This document shows positions 5,387-12,879 of a stretch of 28,742 nucleotides of DNA, piece after piece. How positions within the stretch are numbered: the stretch's first letter is position 1; the number at the start of each line of letters is the position of its first letter. The notes under the pieces are model-generated. The model did not search any database, was not told where the DNA came from, and was given only the letters and a program-made list of their open reading frames with translations. Source of the DNA: DASUUR01 sp036373975. Lineage in GTDB: Bacteria; Patescibacteriota; Saccharimonadia; Saccharimonadales; Saccharimonadaceae. The stretch is from contig DASUUR010000059.1 of the NCBI GenBank assembly GCA_036373975.1, forward strand, positions 1 through 28,742, written 5' to 3'. The translations under genes were made by a program, and so were the position numbers.

Positions 5387-7177
5387 CTAGGGTGTGGTAT
5401 AACGTAACCCGCGTTCAACTGTCCAATATGGCACCATACGGTAACGATCGACTGCATCAACAATTGTGGTATCGTCTGGAATCGCTCGGATATTCTGTGT
5501 CGTCACATAACTAAGCACGGGGCGGTACAATGCAATCGCAGGGACATCTTTAAGCCACTGCTGTGTGAAGGTCTTGTACTTTTCGGCACGCAGCGCTACT
5601 TCGTTGCGTGCACGGGCACTTTCGAGCGCATCATCTACCAAGGGCGAGCTGTAATTAGCGAAGTTCAACCCATTTTGTGACATCTGCGAAGAATGCCAAT
5701 ACGCGAACACATCCGGATCCGCCCCAATTGCTAGCTCGTACAGTAACACATCGTAGGCTCGTGGTCGCAACACACTTTGCTGCACATCTTCGGCATTAAC
5801 AAGGCGCGTCTCAACCTTTACGCCAATTCTTCGCCACTGGCCAGCGAGCTCCTCAAGCACAACCGGGTAGTCGCCACTCTTCACGGCAATCACCGACATG
5901 CTCAGCTCTATTCCCTTCTTCACTCGTATACCCGCATCGTTTTTGCGCCACCCAGATTTGTTAAGAATTCGTTCGGCTTGCGCAATATTATGGAGCGGCG
6001 GAGAAATTGCCATCACCTCACGATACTGTGCTCCAATGATCGGACCATTAAGCGGCAGTACGTGGCCCCCAAGCCGCTCACGAATTTTTGCAGTATCAGT
6101 CGCTAAGCGCAGCGCACGACGCACCTCTATGTCTTTCAGGATTGCGCTATCACCACGAAACAAAGCAAATGCTCCATTATTCATGGCCACATCAGACACC
6201 TTAAACTTTTTCATATCGAGCCGGCCAAGCTCATGAGCGGTGAGATCACTCACTGCCCCCACCTCATTGCTAACAAGTGCTTGACGCAGCTGCGCCGGAT
6301 CTTTATAAATATGCAGCTGGAAACGGTCTAGCTTTGGCTGCCCACCCGTATAGCCGACGAAGCTCCGCAAATGCAGAACCTTTCGGCCCTCAGCGGCATC
6401 TATAGTCTGCACATTGCGGAATGCAAATGGCCCCGAGCCAACTGGTGCTTTATTAAAGTTACTCTCTCGCAACAGCCCCACAGGCACATCTTTTAGTAAG
6501 TGCTCGGGCAAAACGCCAAATGTTAAGGCATGCGGAAATGGGGCGTATGGTGAAGGTAAAGTAAATACTACCGTACGGTCATTGGGCGCTGTGACATCGA
6601 TCGATTCCCAGCTCAATCTGAGCGGTGAACGCACTTCAGGGTTCTTTATAAGGCCGAGGGTAAACGCAACGTCCTTACTTGTTATTGGTTGGCCATCATG
6701 CCATGTAGCGTCTTTACGTAACGTAACGGTGTACTTCTCGCCGTCTTTTGCCATACCCCACGACTCAGCCAACTCACCCCGCAACTGGCTCTCTTGGTCG
6801 TACGATAGCAGACTCGCAAACAACAGCCGACTTGCAGAGCGTTCCGCATTAGTCGTGGCATACAGCGGGTTAAAGGTATCGAGCGGCCCCACCACTCCTT
6901 CTGCATAGGTACCGCCAGGAAGTGATGTTTCAACTGTATATGAGTTCCTGTACCAGGCGAGCTGCAGTATAGTTGCACCAATAAGCAATGTCACGAGCAA
7001 CAACCACCCAAGCATATGACGCCGTACCTCGCGAACATTAGTCCAACGCTGGATGAGAAATTTATGCGCATGTCGTAATGTGGCAACCTCGAGCTTACGC
7101 GCCCTCTTACCGATCTTCTTGCGATTTGGTTTTAAGCGTTGGAAACGCTCCCAGCTACTTTTCTCATCTGGTTCCAT
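5387..7177 (-). CDS. Peptide ABC transporter substrate-binding protein, family 5, N-terminally anchored
   Basis: 596 residues of the DppA/OppA type (SBP_bac_5). The family opening GPLDTFNPLYATTNAERSAS, ELAESWGMAKDGEKYTVTLR and VGSGPF are clear. Instead of a lipobox signal peptide there is a very basic cytoplasmic N-terminus (about residues 1-55) and one transmembrane helix (about 56-75, HMLGWLLLVTLLIGATILQL), so the domain is tethered by a helix. No permease or ATPase genes are adjacent. It is the last gene of a unit with the holin-like gene and secG: secG ends 14 nt upstream, and only a weak AAGGG precedes the ATG. Peptide or oligopeptide capture fits a host-dependent lifestyle, as inference. 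Confidence 0.9.
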   Translation of the reverse strand: MEPDEKSSWERFQRLKPNRKKIGKRARKLEVATLRHAHKFLIQRWTNVREVRRHMLGWLLLVTLLIGATILQLAWYRNSYTVETSLPGGTYAEGVVGPLDTFNPLYATTNAERSASRLLFASLLSYDQESQLRGELAESWGMAKDGEKYTVTLRKDATWHDGQPITSKDVAFTLGLIKNPEVRSPLRLSWESIDVTAPNDRTVVFTLPSPYAPFPHALTFGVLPEHLLKDVPVGLLRESNFNKAPVGSGPFAFRNVQTIDAAEGRKVLHLRSFVGYTGGQPKLDRFQLHIYKDPAQLRQALVSNEVGAVSDLTAHELGRLDMKKFKVSDVAMNNGAFALFRGDSAILKDIEVRRALRLATDTAKIRERLGGHVLPLNGPIIGAQYREVMAISPPLHNIAQAERILNKSGWRKNDAGIRVKKGIELSMSVIAVKSGDYPVVLEELAGQWRRIGVKVETRLVNAEDVQQSVLRPRAYDVLLYELAIGADPDVFAYWHSSQMSQNGLNFANYSSPLVDDALESARARNEVALRAEKYKTFTQQWLKDVPAIALYRPVLSYVTTQNIRAIPDDTTIVDAVDRYRMVPYWTVERGLRYTTP

Positions 7178-7191
7178 AAAAACCCTTTATA

Positions 7192-7416
7192 TTAAGCAAG
7201 TAATAATCCGGCCAGCAAGGATAGAATAAAAATCGCCGAAACAACAATCGTGGCCTCAAATAGGCTCTTGTCGAGACCGCGACGGGTCGTAAATAGTTCA
7301 CCAGAACTACCGAACCCTGCGCCTAAGCTTGCGCCACGCGCCTGCAGCAGAATAAACAAAACCATCAATGCTGCCGAGATAATGGTTGTGGCCTGTAAAA
7401 TTGCTGTTATATCCAT
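7192..7416 (-). CDS. secG: Preprotein translocase subunit SecG
   Basis: 74 residues, two transmembrane helices (about 4-22 and 50-73) separated by the conserved cytoplasmic loop with GAGFGSSGELFTTRRGLDK. SecG associates with SecYE and assists protein export. The start follows the holin-like gene by 3 nt; its SD (AAGGA) lies inside the final codons of that gene, implying coupled translation. The peptide-binding protein gene follows after 14 nt. Confidence 0.92.
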   Translation of the reverse strand: MDITAILQATTIISAALMVLFILLQARGASLGAGFGSSGELFTTRRGLDKSLFEATIVVSAIFILSLLAGLLLA

Positions 7417-7419
7417 ATA

Positions 7420-7800
7420 CTATCCTTCCGCCTTTCGGAGCTCTAAAAGCCCGCTTAAAACATAGTTGATCAGACTCAAAATAATGCCCGTAAATACCGA
7501 CGCCCAGAATGACACCTCAAAGCCAGGCACTAGCATAAGCGAAATGTACACCATGAAACCGTTGACGATGAGCGTAAAGAGTCCGAGGGTCAACAAAATC
7601 GCTGGCAAGGAGAGGATAATAATTATGGGGCGGAGCAGCGTATTAACAATAGAAAATACTAGCCCTGCAACCAAGAACATGCCTATTGTAGCCGGCTCGT
7701 CGTAATCTGCCCCAAACGCGCCCAGTAGTCGTAACGATAACCATAGCCCAAAAGAACTTAAGACCCACCGTAATAAAAACACTGCAAATTGTTTCTTCAT
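7420..7800 (-). CDS. Phage holin family 4 (superfamily IV) membrane protein
   Basis: 126 residues with four hydrophobic helices and the family features of PF04020-type proteins: LRWVLSSFGLWLSLRLLGAF, an internal SIVNTLLRPIIIILSLPAILLTLGLFTLIVNG and a final SLINYVLSGLL. Despite the family name, such proteins are common chromosomal membrane proteins of unknown role, and there is no phage context here. First gene of the unit with secG and the peptide-binding protein. TATAAT at 7818-7813 lies 12 nt before ATG with GGAG directly after it. Confidence 0.85.
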   Translation of the reverse strand: MKKQFAVFLLRWVLSSFGLWLSLRLLGAFGADYDEPATIGMFLVAGLVFSIVNTLLRPIIIILSLPAILLTLGLFTLIVNGFMVYISLMLVPGFEVSFWASVFTGIILSLINYVLSGLLELRKAEG

Positions 7801-7812
7801 AATTTATTCTCC

Positions 7813-7818
7813 ATTATA
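7813..7818 (-). promoter_or_regulatory. -10 element of the holin-secG-SBP unit
   Basis: Minus strand TATAAT, directly followed by GGAG and 8 nt to the ATG. A start at the usual distance would exclude the GGAG from the mRNA, so the SD-like site would work only on read-through from pepP. Confidence 0.5.
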
Positions 7819-7823
7819 GCCGC

Positions 7824-9029
7824 TCAGTTCATACTCGTCGAGAGTTTTGCGCTTAAGTTCACCGGCCCTTTTTCGCCAATCAGTATATCGTCCTCAATTC
7901 TAACACCAATTCCCTCAGCGGGAATATAAATCCCCGGCTCAACAGTCACAACCATCCCCGGCAGCAAATATTGATTTTGTCCCAAACTATCGTGCACATC
8001 AATACCTAGCCCGTGCCCGACAGCGTGGGGAAAGTAAGTATAAAACTGCTCCGTATTGCCTGGGTCCATAAGCTTAAGCTCCACCAAAGCTTTTTCCATA
8101 ATCTGATCGGCTTGTTCACGATAGGCTGTCAGGGGGGTTCCTGGCTGACATAGCTCAATAATACGCTCCTGCGCATCACACACGGCCGCATGCACAGCAG
8201 CTTGGCGCTTTGTGGGCTCGCCAATTGCGTATGTTCGCGTAATATCCGCAGCGTAATGCTCGTAGCTTGCACCCACGTCCATAAGCAAGAGGCTGCGTTT
8301 TTTAAGACGATCGTTATTGTGTTCGTAATGTAGCGTGCAAGCATTACCACCCCCAGCAATAATAGGCGCATAGGCGTGGTGACAACCTCGACTTCTAAAC
8401 GCATGAGTTATATCGGCTTCAACTTCGTATTCATAGCTATACTTTGCAAGGCTAGTGCGCACTTGCTCCAGACCGCCTTCTGTTACCTTGATTGCCTGCT
8501 TAATCGCATCTATCTCCTGTGGCAGCTTGATACTCCGCAGCGTTGCTATATCCGCCCGACAATCCTGTACCTTTGCAAAGTAGCGCTCAAGCAGCTGGCG
8601 GAACTCACGTGGCGCTGGGTTAAGCGTAAAATTTTGCGCGGGCTGATCGCAGGTGTATAGCAAACTGTGCGTTCGAGCTAGTTGTCGCAGAATATTTAAC
8701 GCTTCCGTTGCATCAACTATCTCGTCGATACCGCTGATCGCCATAGCTTCCTCGGGCCGCAAACAACCGCCAAATACTTCTTGTTCACGGCTAACATGCG
8801 GACACACGAGCCAGGATTTGTTGCGCCGGCCGTCGATAATCACCTGCCAGTCGGGATCGTTAATGCCTGTAAGATACCAGAAGTTCGCCTCTTGCGTGAA
8901 TGCACCCGTTATATCGTTGGTGCGCTGCATCAACCCGTAGCCGCTCAGAGCTATTGCGCCGCCGCGCAACTTTTGTATAGCACGCTCGCGATTCATAGCA
9001 AAAAAAGCAGGCGAAAAATGTCGATTCAT
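7824..9029 (-). CDS. pepP: Xaa-Pro aminopeptidase (M24B)
   Basis: 401 residues: an N-terminal aminopeptidase-P domain (about 1-165, with FWYLTGINDPDWQVIIDG) and a C-terminal pita-bread metallopeptidase. All five dinuclear-metal ligands are visible: D251 (LLLMDVGA), D262 (YAADITRTYA), H339 (PHAVGHGLG), E364 (VTVEPGIYI) and E379 (GVRIEDDIL). The enzyme removes the N-terminal residue before proline and probably aids use of imported peptides. It is 43 nt downstream of uvrC on the same strand and may be co-transcribed. No SD precedes the chosen ATG; an alternative ATG at codon 12 also lacks one. Confidence 0.94.
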   Translation of the reverse strand: MNRHFSPAFFAMNRERAIQKLRGGAIALSGYGLMQRTNDITGAFTQEANFWYLTGINDPDWQVIIDGRRNKSWLVCPHVSREQEVFGGCLRPEEAMAISGIDEIVDATEALNILRQLARTHSLLYTCDQPAQNFTLNPAPREFRQLLERYFAKVQDCRADIATLRSIKLPQEIDAIKQAIKVTEGGLEQVRTSLAKYSYEYEVEADITHAFRSRGCHHAYAPIIAGGGNACTLHYEHNNDRLKKRSLLLMDVGASYEHYAADITRTYAIGEPTKRQAAVHAAVCDAQERIIELCQPGTPLTAYREQADQIMEKALVELKLMDPGNTEQFYTYFPHAVGHGLGIDVHDSLGQNQYLLPGMVVTVEPGIYIPAEGIGVRIEDDILIGEKGPVNLSAKLSTSMN

Positions 9030-9072
9030 TACGTATTAGGCTATCACACCGGCCCATGAAATAGCCAGTCAC

Positions 9073-10578
9073 TTACACTTTTGATTGTTGGCTTTGCAGC
9101 CAGTCAACAATACGTTGAGCTTGACGCTTACCCACTACGGCAATAAGCTGCTCGGGAGTTGCCTGTTTGATGCCTCGTACACTACCGAATGCCGTCACTA
9201 GTTTTTTGCGAGTTGCTGGTCCAACACCGTGAATCTCGTCTAGCAAACTTTGGGTTGCCCCTTGTCGTTTTAGCGTCGAATGATAACTTACTGCAAACCG
9301 GTGGCTCTCGTTACGAATTCGTTGCAACAGTTTTACGATATGCGAATCCTTGGGTAGACGAATCACATAAAAATCATCACTCTCCCCCACAAAAGTACCA
9401 GGCAACAGCTGGTCTGGTCGGTTGGCAAAACCTACATTAGAGCGAGTTTTGTGCACCACAATTTCTTCTTCTCGCTTTGCCAAGCCCACGGCTGGGATCT
9501 GTAGCTGTTTTTCTTCGAGTGCGCGTAATGCTGCATCAAGCTGACCCTTGCCGCCATCGATCAGCAGCAGCTCAGGCGTCAGCCAGTCTAAATGCTTGCC
9601 ACTAAAACGTCTACTTAGCGCCTCATGCATGTGGGCAAAGTCGTTGTTCCCCGGAATGCGCATTTTAAACTTGCGATACTCAGCCTTATCGGCCAAACCA
9701 TTGGTTGCCACCACCATGCTCGCAACGTTATTTGTACCGCTCATGTGTGAGATGTCGTAACCCTCAATCCGACGGGGTGCGTGCGGCAGGCCAAGCAACT
9801 CCTGCAAGCCAACTAGTGCCAGATCTTTACTGATATCCAAAAACTCAGCATCACCAAACATAATCCGTTTTTGTAGTTCAGTGAGGTCATTAAGTTTATT
9901 GCGAAGCTTCGCCGCCTCTTCGTACCTGTGTTCGGCTGCGGCGTTCTTCATGTCGCGGCGAATTTCCTCAACCAATGCTTTACGCTCGCCCTTTAAGTAA
10001 CGAATGAGCTTACGCAAGATCTGTTTGTAGTCACTTGAAGAAATTTTTTGCTCCTCACCGCCCGGGCACAAACCTAAATGATATTGCAAGCATACTCGCT
10101 TGGGCATCACAACATGGGTAGAGTACGGAAACACGCGACGCAAATATCGGAGGGCTTTCTTAACTGCGAAGCCATTGTAGTATGGCCCGTAATAGTCTGC
10201 GCCGTCATCGACTGGCCCACGCGTAAAGCTCACGTATGGATAGGCGTCCTTCATGTTTATGCGCACGAACAGTTGGCTTTTATCATCGCGGAGCAAGATA
10301 TTAAATCGCGGCATGTACCGCTTAACCATTTCGCTCTCCAAAAAGAGCGCATCAATCTCAGACTCAGTAGTGACCCAGTCGGTATCGTAGATCTCCGCCA
10401 CGAGCGCCAATGTCTTTACGTCCATATCGCGCTTACTTTGAAAGTACTGCCGTACGCGATTTTTTAACACCGCCGCTTTACCAACATAAATAATCTCACC
10501 CGTTTTTGACTTATGAAAATATACACCGGGCGAGCGTGGAAGCGTTTTTAATTTCTCGGTAAGCTTATCGTTCATCAT
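9073..10578 (-). CDS. uvrC: Excinuclease ABC subunit C
   Basis: 501 residues. The GIY-YIG nuclease domain is N-terminal (GVYFHKSKTGEIIYVGKA, about 18-35), followed by a UVR motif binding UvrB (about 202-236), the RNase H-like second nuclease domain (IEGYDISHMSGTNNVASMVV, D275, H278) and a C-terminal tandem helix-hairpin-helix (HGVGPATRKKL and following). It makes the dual incisions in nucleotide excision repair; uvrA is at 22762. The cysteine cluster is reduced: C163 and C171 are kept but the usual following (A/G)PC is PGG. Two adjacent ATGs exist (10578, 10575). The -10 TATACT ends 4 nt before the first and 7 nt before the second, so the second may be used on a leaderless mRNA. Confidence 0.95.
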   Translation of the reverse strand: MMNDKLTEKLKTLPRSPGVYFHKSKTGEIIYVGKAAVLKNRVRQYFQSKRDMDVKTLALVAEIYDTDWVTTESEIDALFLESEMVKRYMPRFNILLRDDKSQLFVRINMKDAYPYVSFTRGPVDDGADYYGPYYNGFAVKKALRYLRRVFPYSTHVVMPKRVCLQYHLGLCPGGEEQKISSSDYKQILRKLIRYLKGERKALVEEIRRDMKNAAAEHRYEEAAKLRNKLNDLTELQKRIMFGDAEFLDISKDLALVGLQELLGLPHAPRRIEGYDISHMSGTNNVASMVVATNGLADKAEYRKFKMRIPGNNDFAHMHEALSRRFSGKHLDWLTPELLLIDGGKGQLDAALRALEEKQLQIPAVGLAKREEEIVVHKTRSNVGFANRPDQLLPGTFVGESDDFYVIRLPKDSHIVKLLQRIRNESHRFAVSYHSTLKRQGATQSLLDEIHGVGPATRKKLVTAFGSVRGIKQATPEQLIAVVGKRQAQRIVDWLQSQQSKV

Positions 10579-10582
10579 TTAC

Positions 10583-10588
10583 AGTATA
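10583..10588 (-). promoter_or_regulatory. -10 element of uvrC
   Basis: Minus strand TATACT, 4 or 7 nt before the tandem ATGs. No SD is present and no strong -35 is seen, so this rests on the hexamer and the shared geometry. Confidence 0.4.
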
Positions 10589-10602
10589 CGATATAAAAAT
10601 AA

Positions 10603-10652
10603 AACACCTCTAGGGTGTTAGGGTTGTTGCCCCGGCCCAGAGGGCCGGGGCA
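10603..10652 (-). terminator. Double-hairpin terminator of the 10661-11233 gene
   Basis: Minus strand: first an 11-bp stem TGCCCCGGCC(C)/(G)GGCCGGGGCA (10652-10628), then AACACC-5 nt-GGTGTT (10619-10603) followed by TTATTTTTAT. The second hairpin plus U-tail is a standard intrinsic terminator. Confidence 0.88.
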
Positions 10653-10660
10653 GTCCGGGT

Positions 10661-11233
10661 TCACTCGATCACGGGCTTGGCGTAGCACGCGACCGTCCAC
10701 TGACGACCAGCGAAGTCGACGACCGCGTTGGCCGTGGTGACGCCGTTCACCGTGATCGGGCTGAACAGGGCGCCTTCGCTGACGAAGTAGGCCGACGCCT
10801 GCTCGTACACCGCCAGCGCATCGCTCAACGAGAGCGTCGCGCCCGGCATGTTCGGCATCGAGCACCACATACCCTGCCCAGCGACGACCCGGATCTGGCC
10901 GTCGTTCAGCTGAACTCGGTAGTCGTTGGTGCTGGCGGCCCACACCTCGTGGACAGCAGTCCCCTTCTCGCCGCGAACAACCTCAGGCCCGTTAGGATGG
11001 GGGTTGTAGCCGTGCTGCCTGAACTCCTCGCTCAGCACGTCGCTCAGTCGGCTCTTGGCCGGAGCGTTGGTCGTGCTGACAGGCGGTGTGGTCGTGGTTG
11101 ACATCGCGGCCGTCGTGGTACCGAGGTCGGCCCGGAGGTCCCCAAGGGGGTTCCAGCCACTGACCAGGGCGATCACGGCTGCCGCAACGACCAACGCCGA
11201 AGCACCAGCGGCGATCCAAGCGTGCTTGTTCAT
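10661..11233 (-). CDS. Membrane-anchored secreted protein of unknown function
   Basis: 190 residues. An N-terminal transmembrane or signal-anchor helix (about 6-26, rich in Ala and Val) is followed by a low-complexity Thr/Pro/Ala stalk (TTTAAMSTTTTPPVSTTNAP, about 39-58) and a globular domain of about 130 residues. That domain has only two cysteines (C124 in GMWCSMP, C183 in TVACYAK), which could form a disulfide. The layout is that of a surface-displayed protein; no known domain is recognised. Start ATG 11233 is chosen over 11245 because GGAG lies 6 nt before it and overlaps the earlier ATG. It is strongly GC-rich, with a promoter at 11284 and a double terminator: an autonomous cassette between uvrC and trhO. 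Confidence 0.8.
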   Translation of the reverse strand: MNKHAWIAAGASALVVAAAVIALVSGWNPLGDLRADLGTTTAAMSTTTTPPVSTTNAPAKSRLSDVLSEEFRQHGYNPHPNGPEVVRGEKGTAVHEVWAASTNDYRVQLNDGQIRVVAGQGMWCSMPNMPGATLSLSDALAVYEQASAYFVSEGALFSPITVNGVTTANAVVDFAGRQWTVACYAKPVIE

Positions 11234-11283
11234 GTCAAGCTCCATCAGTTTGGTGAGCGGTTCTTCCTATTCGGACAGTGTCT

Positions 11284-11312
11284 ATTATAACATAAAGTTA
11301 AGGAAAAGTAAA
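11284..11312 (-). promoter_or_regulatory. Promoter of the secreted orphan gene
   Basis: Minus strand TTTACT (11312-11307), 17 bp, TGT-extended TATAAT (11289-11284). It predicts a 5' UTR of about 45 nt with the SD near its end. Confidence 0.75.
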
Positions 11313-11369
11313 TAATTTTTACCTCTAAATTTGTGTTTGTAAAGTCTGTGTATTTTTGTGCACAACAAG

Positions 11370-11398
11370 TTTATATCGAGAAGTACTACCTATATGCT
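11370..11398 (+). promoter_or_regulatory. Candidate promoter of the 11430-11759 gene
   Basis: TTTATA, 17 bp, TATGCT (11393-11398), about 31 nt before the start codon, leaving room for the SD AAGGAG. Confidence 0.55.
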
Positions 11399-11429
11399 AG
11401 GCGTGGCCGATCACACAGAAGGAGATCTC

Positions 11430-11759
11430 ATGACGTCACGCATTAAGGTCACTGTAACGCCCATGAGCAGGCCGGATCACATCCTAGCCGAAGGTACCGT
11501 GGACCTTAACCAAGCCGTGGGAATTGTTCAAGAACAGCGCCAGTTAGGGCATGCCTATTTTACGGGGCTTGAGCGTACGCATGTACTAAAGATTGCGCTC
11601 CAACACTGCAAGACAATTGACCCAGTGCTCAGCCGCACCAACAGGCGTAGTGAGCTCGCGAGCAACCTCACTTACACGTTCGAACGCCATGGCGATCCTC
11701 AAACCTTTCAGCAGCTCCTGATCGCCATCCGTCAAGGAGTATTCAACTCGAGGCGATAG
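11430..11759 (+). CDS. Orphan protein of unknown function (109 aa)
   Basis: No family recognised. It is small, soluble and basic, opening with a beta strand (RIKVTVTPMSRPDHILAEGTV) and continuing mostly helical (NQAVGIVQEQRQLGHAYFTG, TFQQLLIAIRQGVFNSRR). An open frame extends upstream, but the ATG at 11430 is chosen because AAGGAG sits 6 nt before it. A perfect 12-bp hairpin follows the stop by about 15 nt. It lies back to back with the secreted orphan (10661-11233) and is convergent with trhO. Confidence 0.7.
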   Translation: MTSRIKVTVTPMSRPDHILAEGTVDLNQAVGIVQEQRQLGHAYFTGLERTHVLKIALQHCKTIDPVLSRTNRRSELASNLTYTFERHGDPQTFQQLLIAIRQGVFNSRR

Positions 11760-11774
11760 AAAGGAAATGGCCCG

Positions 11775-11804
11775 GTTCGCAGCAAGGAACTTCTTGCTGC
11801 GAAC
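11775..11804. terminator. Perfect 12-bp hairpin between convergent genes
   Basis: GTTCGCAGCAAG and CTTGCTGCGAAC are exact complements around a 6-nt loop, followed on the plus strand by AATTTACA. It ends 3 nt from the trhO stop codon and may serve both directions. Confidence 0.75.
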
Positions 11805-11807
11805 AAT

Positions 11808-12695
11808 TTACACCTTAGTTAGTTCTCGAGCACAATTGGCCGAACAAGTATCGGTTGTTTGCAAACAATCTTTACAGAGTAGAATTAAATTATTACAAGC
11901 CTTATTAGCGCAATTTTCGTAATTGCTTGTGGCAGCACTACAATGAGTGCACTCACCTACATCCTTTGATTTATCAGAGAAACGATGATTCATACGACCG
12001 TCAAACACATACAACGAGCCCTCCCACAAGCCATCGTCTTTGTACTTTTCGCCGTACTTAACAATACCGCCATCAATTTGGTACACCTCTTTGAAGCCTC
12101 GTTTTTTCATCATGCTGCTTAACACTTCGCAGCGAATACCGCCCGTACAGTACGTAACAACCGGCTTATCTTTAATGGCATCATATTTTGGATCTTCAAG
12201 CTCTTTTTTAAAGTCACGACTAGTGCGAACATTGGGCACAATTGCGTTCTTGAACTTGCCTACAGCTGCCTCGTAAGCATTGCGGCCATCAAAGAACATG
12301 ACATCATCACCACGCTTCTCTACAAGTTCGTGGACTTGCTCTGGGGTTAAGTGTTTGCCACCGCCCACAACGCCTTTGTCATCAACCTCAAGCTCATCCG
12401 CCGCATCAAAAGCCACAATTTCCGGCTTTACCTTCACGCTCAGGCGCGGGAAGTGATCCCGTGAGCCGTCACTCCACTTAAATATCGTCCCCTTAAATGC
12501 CGGGTGTGACTTAGTATTCTTAATGTATGCCTTTAAATCGTCGATATCGCCCCCGACCGTTCCGTTTAATCCGTGGGGGGAGATAAGAATTCGCCCCTTC
12601 AAGTTCAGGCCTTCGCACAAAGTTTTCTGCCACAGCTTAATAGCCTCCGGATCCGGAAGCGGTGCGAACTTGTAATACAGCAGAACTTTTTGCAT
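11808..12695 (-). CDS. trhO: tRNA uridine(34) hydroxylase, rhodanese family
   Basis: 295 residues matching TrhO/YceA, which makes 5-hydroxyuridine at the tRNA wobble position. An N-terminal acylphosphatase-like domain (LLYYKFAPLPDPEAI, GRILISPHGLNGTVGG) is followed by a rhodanese domain whose active loop is TYCTGGIRCE (C183, with C189 close by). A Cys-rich C-terminal segment, about 255-290 (CTHC, CKDC, CSANC), is probably zinc-binding. An open frame extends 25 codons upstream, but the ATG at 12695 is chosen: it fits the family N-terminus and lies 9 nt below an extended -10 (TGGTATAAT), making the longer form untranscribed from this promoter. No SD; a leaderless mRNA is predicted. Confidence 0.94.
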   Translation of the reverse strand: MQKVLLYYKFAPLPDPEAIKLWQKTLCEGLNLKGRILISPHGLNGTVGGDIDDLKAYIKNTKSHPAFKGTIFKWSDGSRDHFPRLSVKVKPEIVAFDAADELEVDDKGVVGGGKHLTPEQVHELVEKRGDDVMFFDGRNAYEAAVGKFKNAIVPNVRTSRDFKKELEDPKYDAIKDKPVVTYCTGGIRCEVLSSMMKKRGFKEVYQIDGGIVKYGEKYKDDGLWEGSLYVFDGRMNHRFSDKSKDVGECTHCSAATSNYENCANKACNNLILLCKDCLQTTDTCSANCARELTKV

Positions 12696-12704
12696 TTCGG
12701 CTGC

Positions 12705-12713
12705 ATTATACCA
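12705..12713 (-). promoter_or_regulatory. Extended -10 promoter of trhO (leaderless type)
   Basis: Minus strand TGG then TATAAT (12710-12705), 9 nt before the ATG. The same TGGTATAAT and 9-nt gap occur at uvrA. Confidence 0.7.
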
Positions 12714-12745
12714 AATTAACTGTTGCCAAGCAAAAGCCACATATG

Positions 12746-12751
12746 TATTAT
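12746..12751 (+). promoter_or_regulatory. Candidate -10 for the ABC exporter unit
   Basis: TATTAT on the plus strand, 9 nt before a 22-codon open frame (12761-12829) and 128 nt before the exporter start. It would be divergent from the trhO promoter. No convincing -35 was found. Confidence 0.35.
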
Positions 12752-12879
12752 AGAGACAATATGGCTTCAAAATTACAGCCCACTATTCTTGGCACGATTA
12801 TGCATGGCGCGGCGCGCTACTATTGCTAATCTTCTGCTTATCGTATTTATAAATCTCTCTATATCACCAAGGAACCATC

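Noticed and set aside
7420..7800. Holin annotation as a sign of prophage
   Set aside because: PF04020-type proteins are common chromosomal membrane proteins; no other phage gene is present.
11358..11429. Upstream extension of the 11430 gene
   Set aside because: The extension overlaps the predicted promoter, and AAGGAG is correctly spaced only for the ATG at 11430.
12696..12770. 25-codon extension of trhO
   Set aside because: It lies upstream of and across the -10 element, and the family begins at MQKVLLYYKF.
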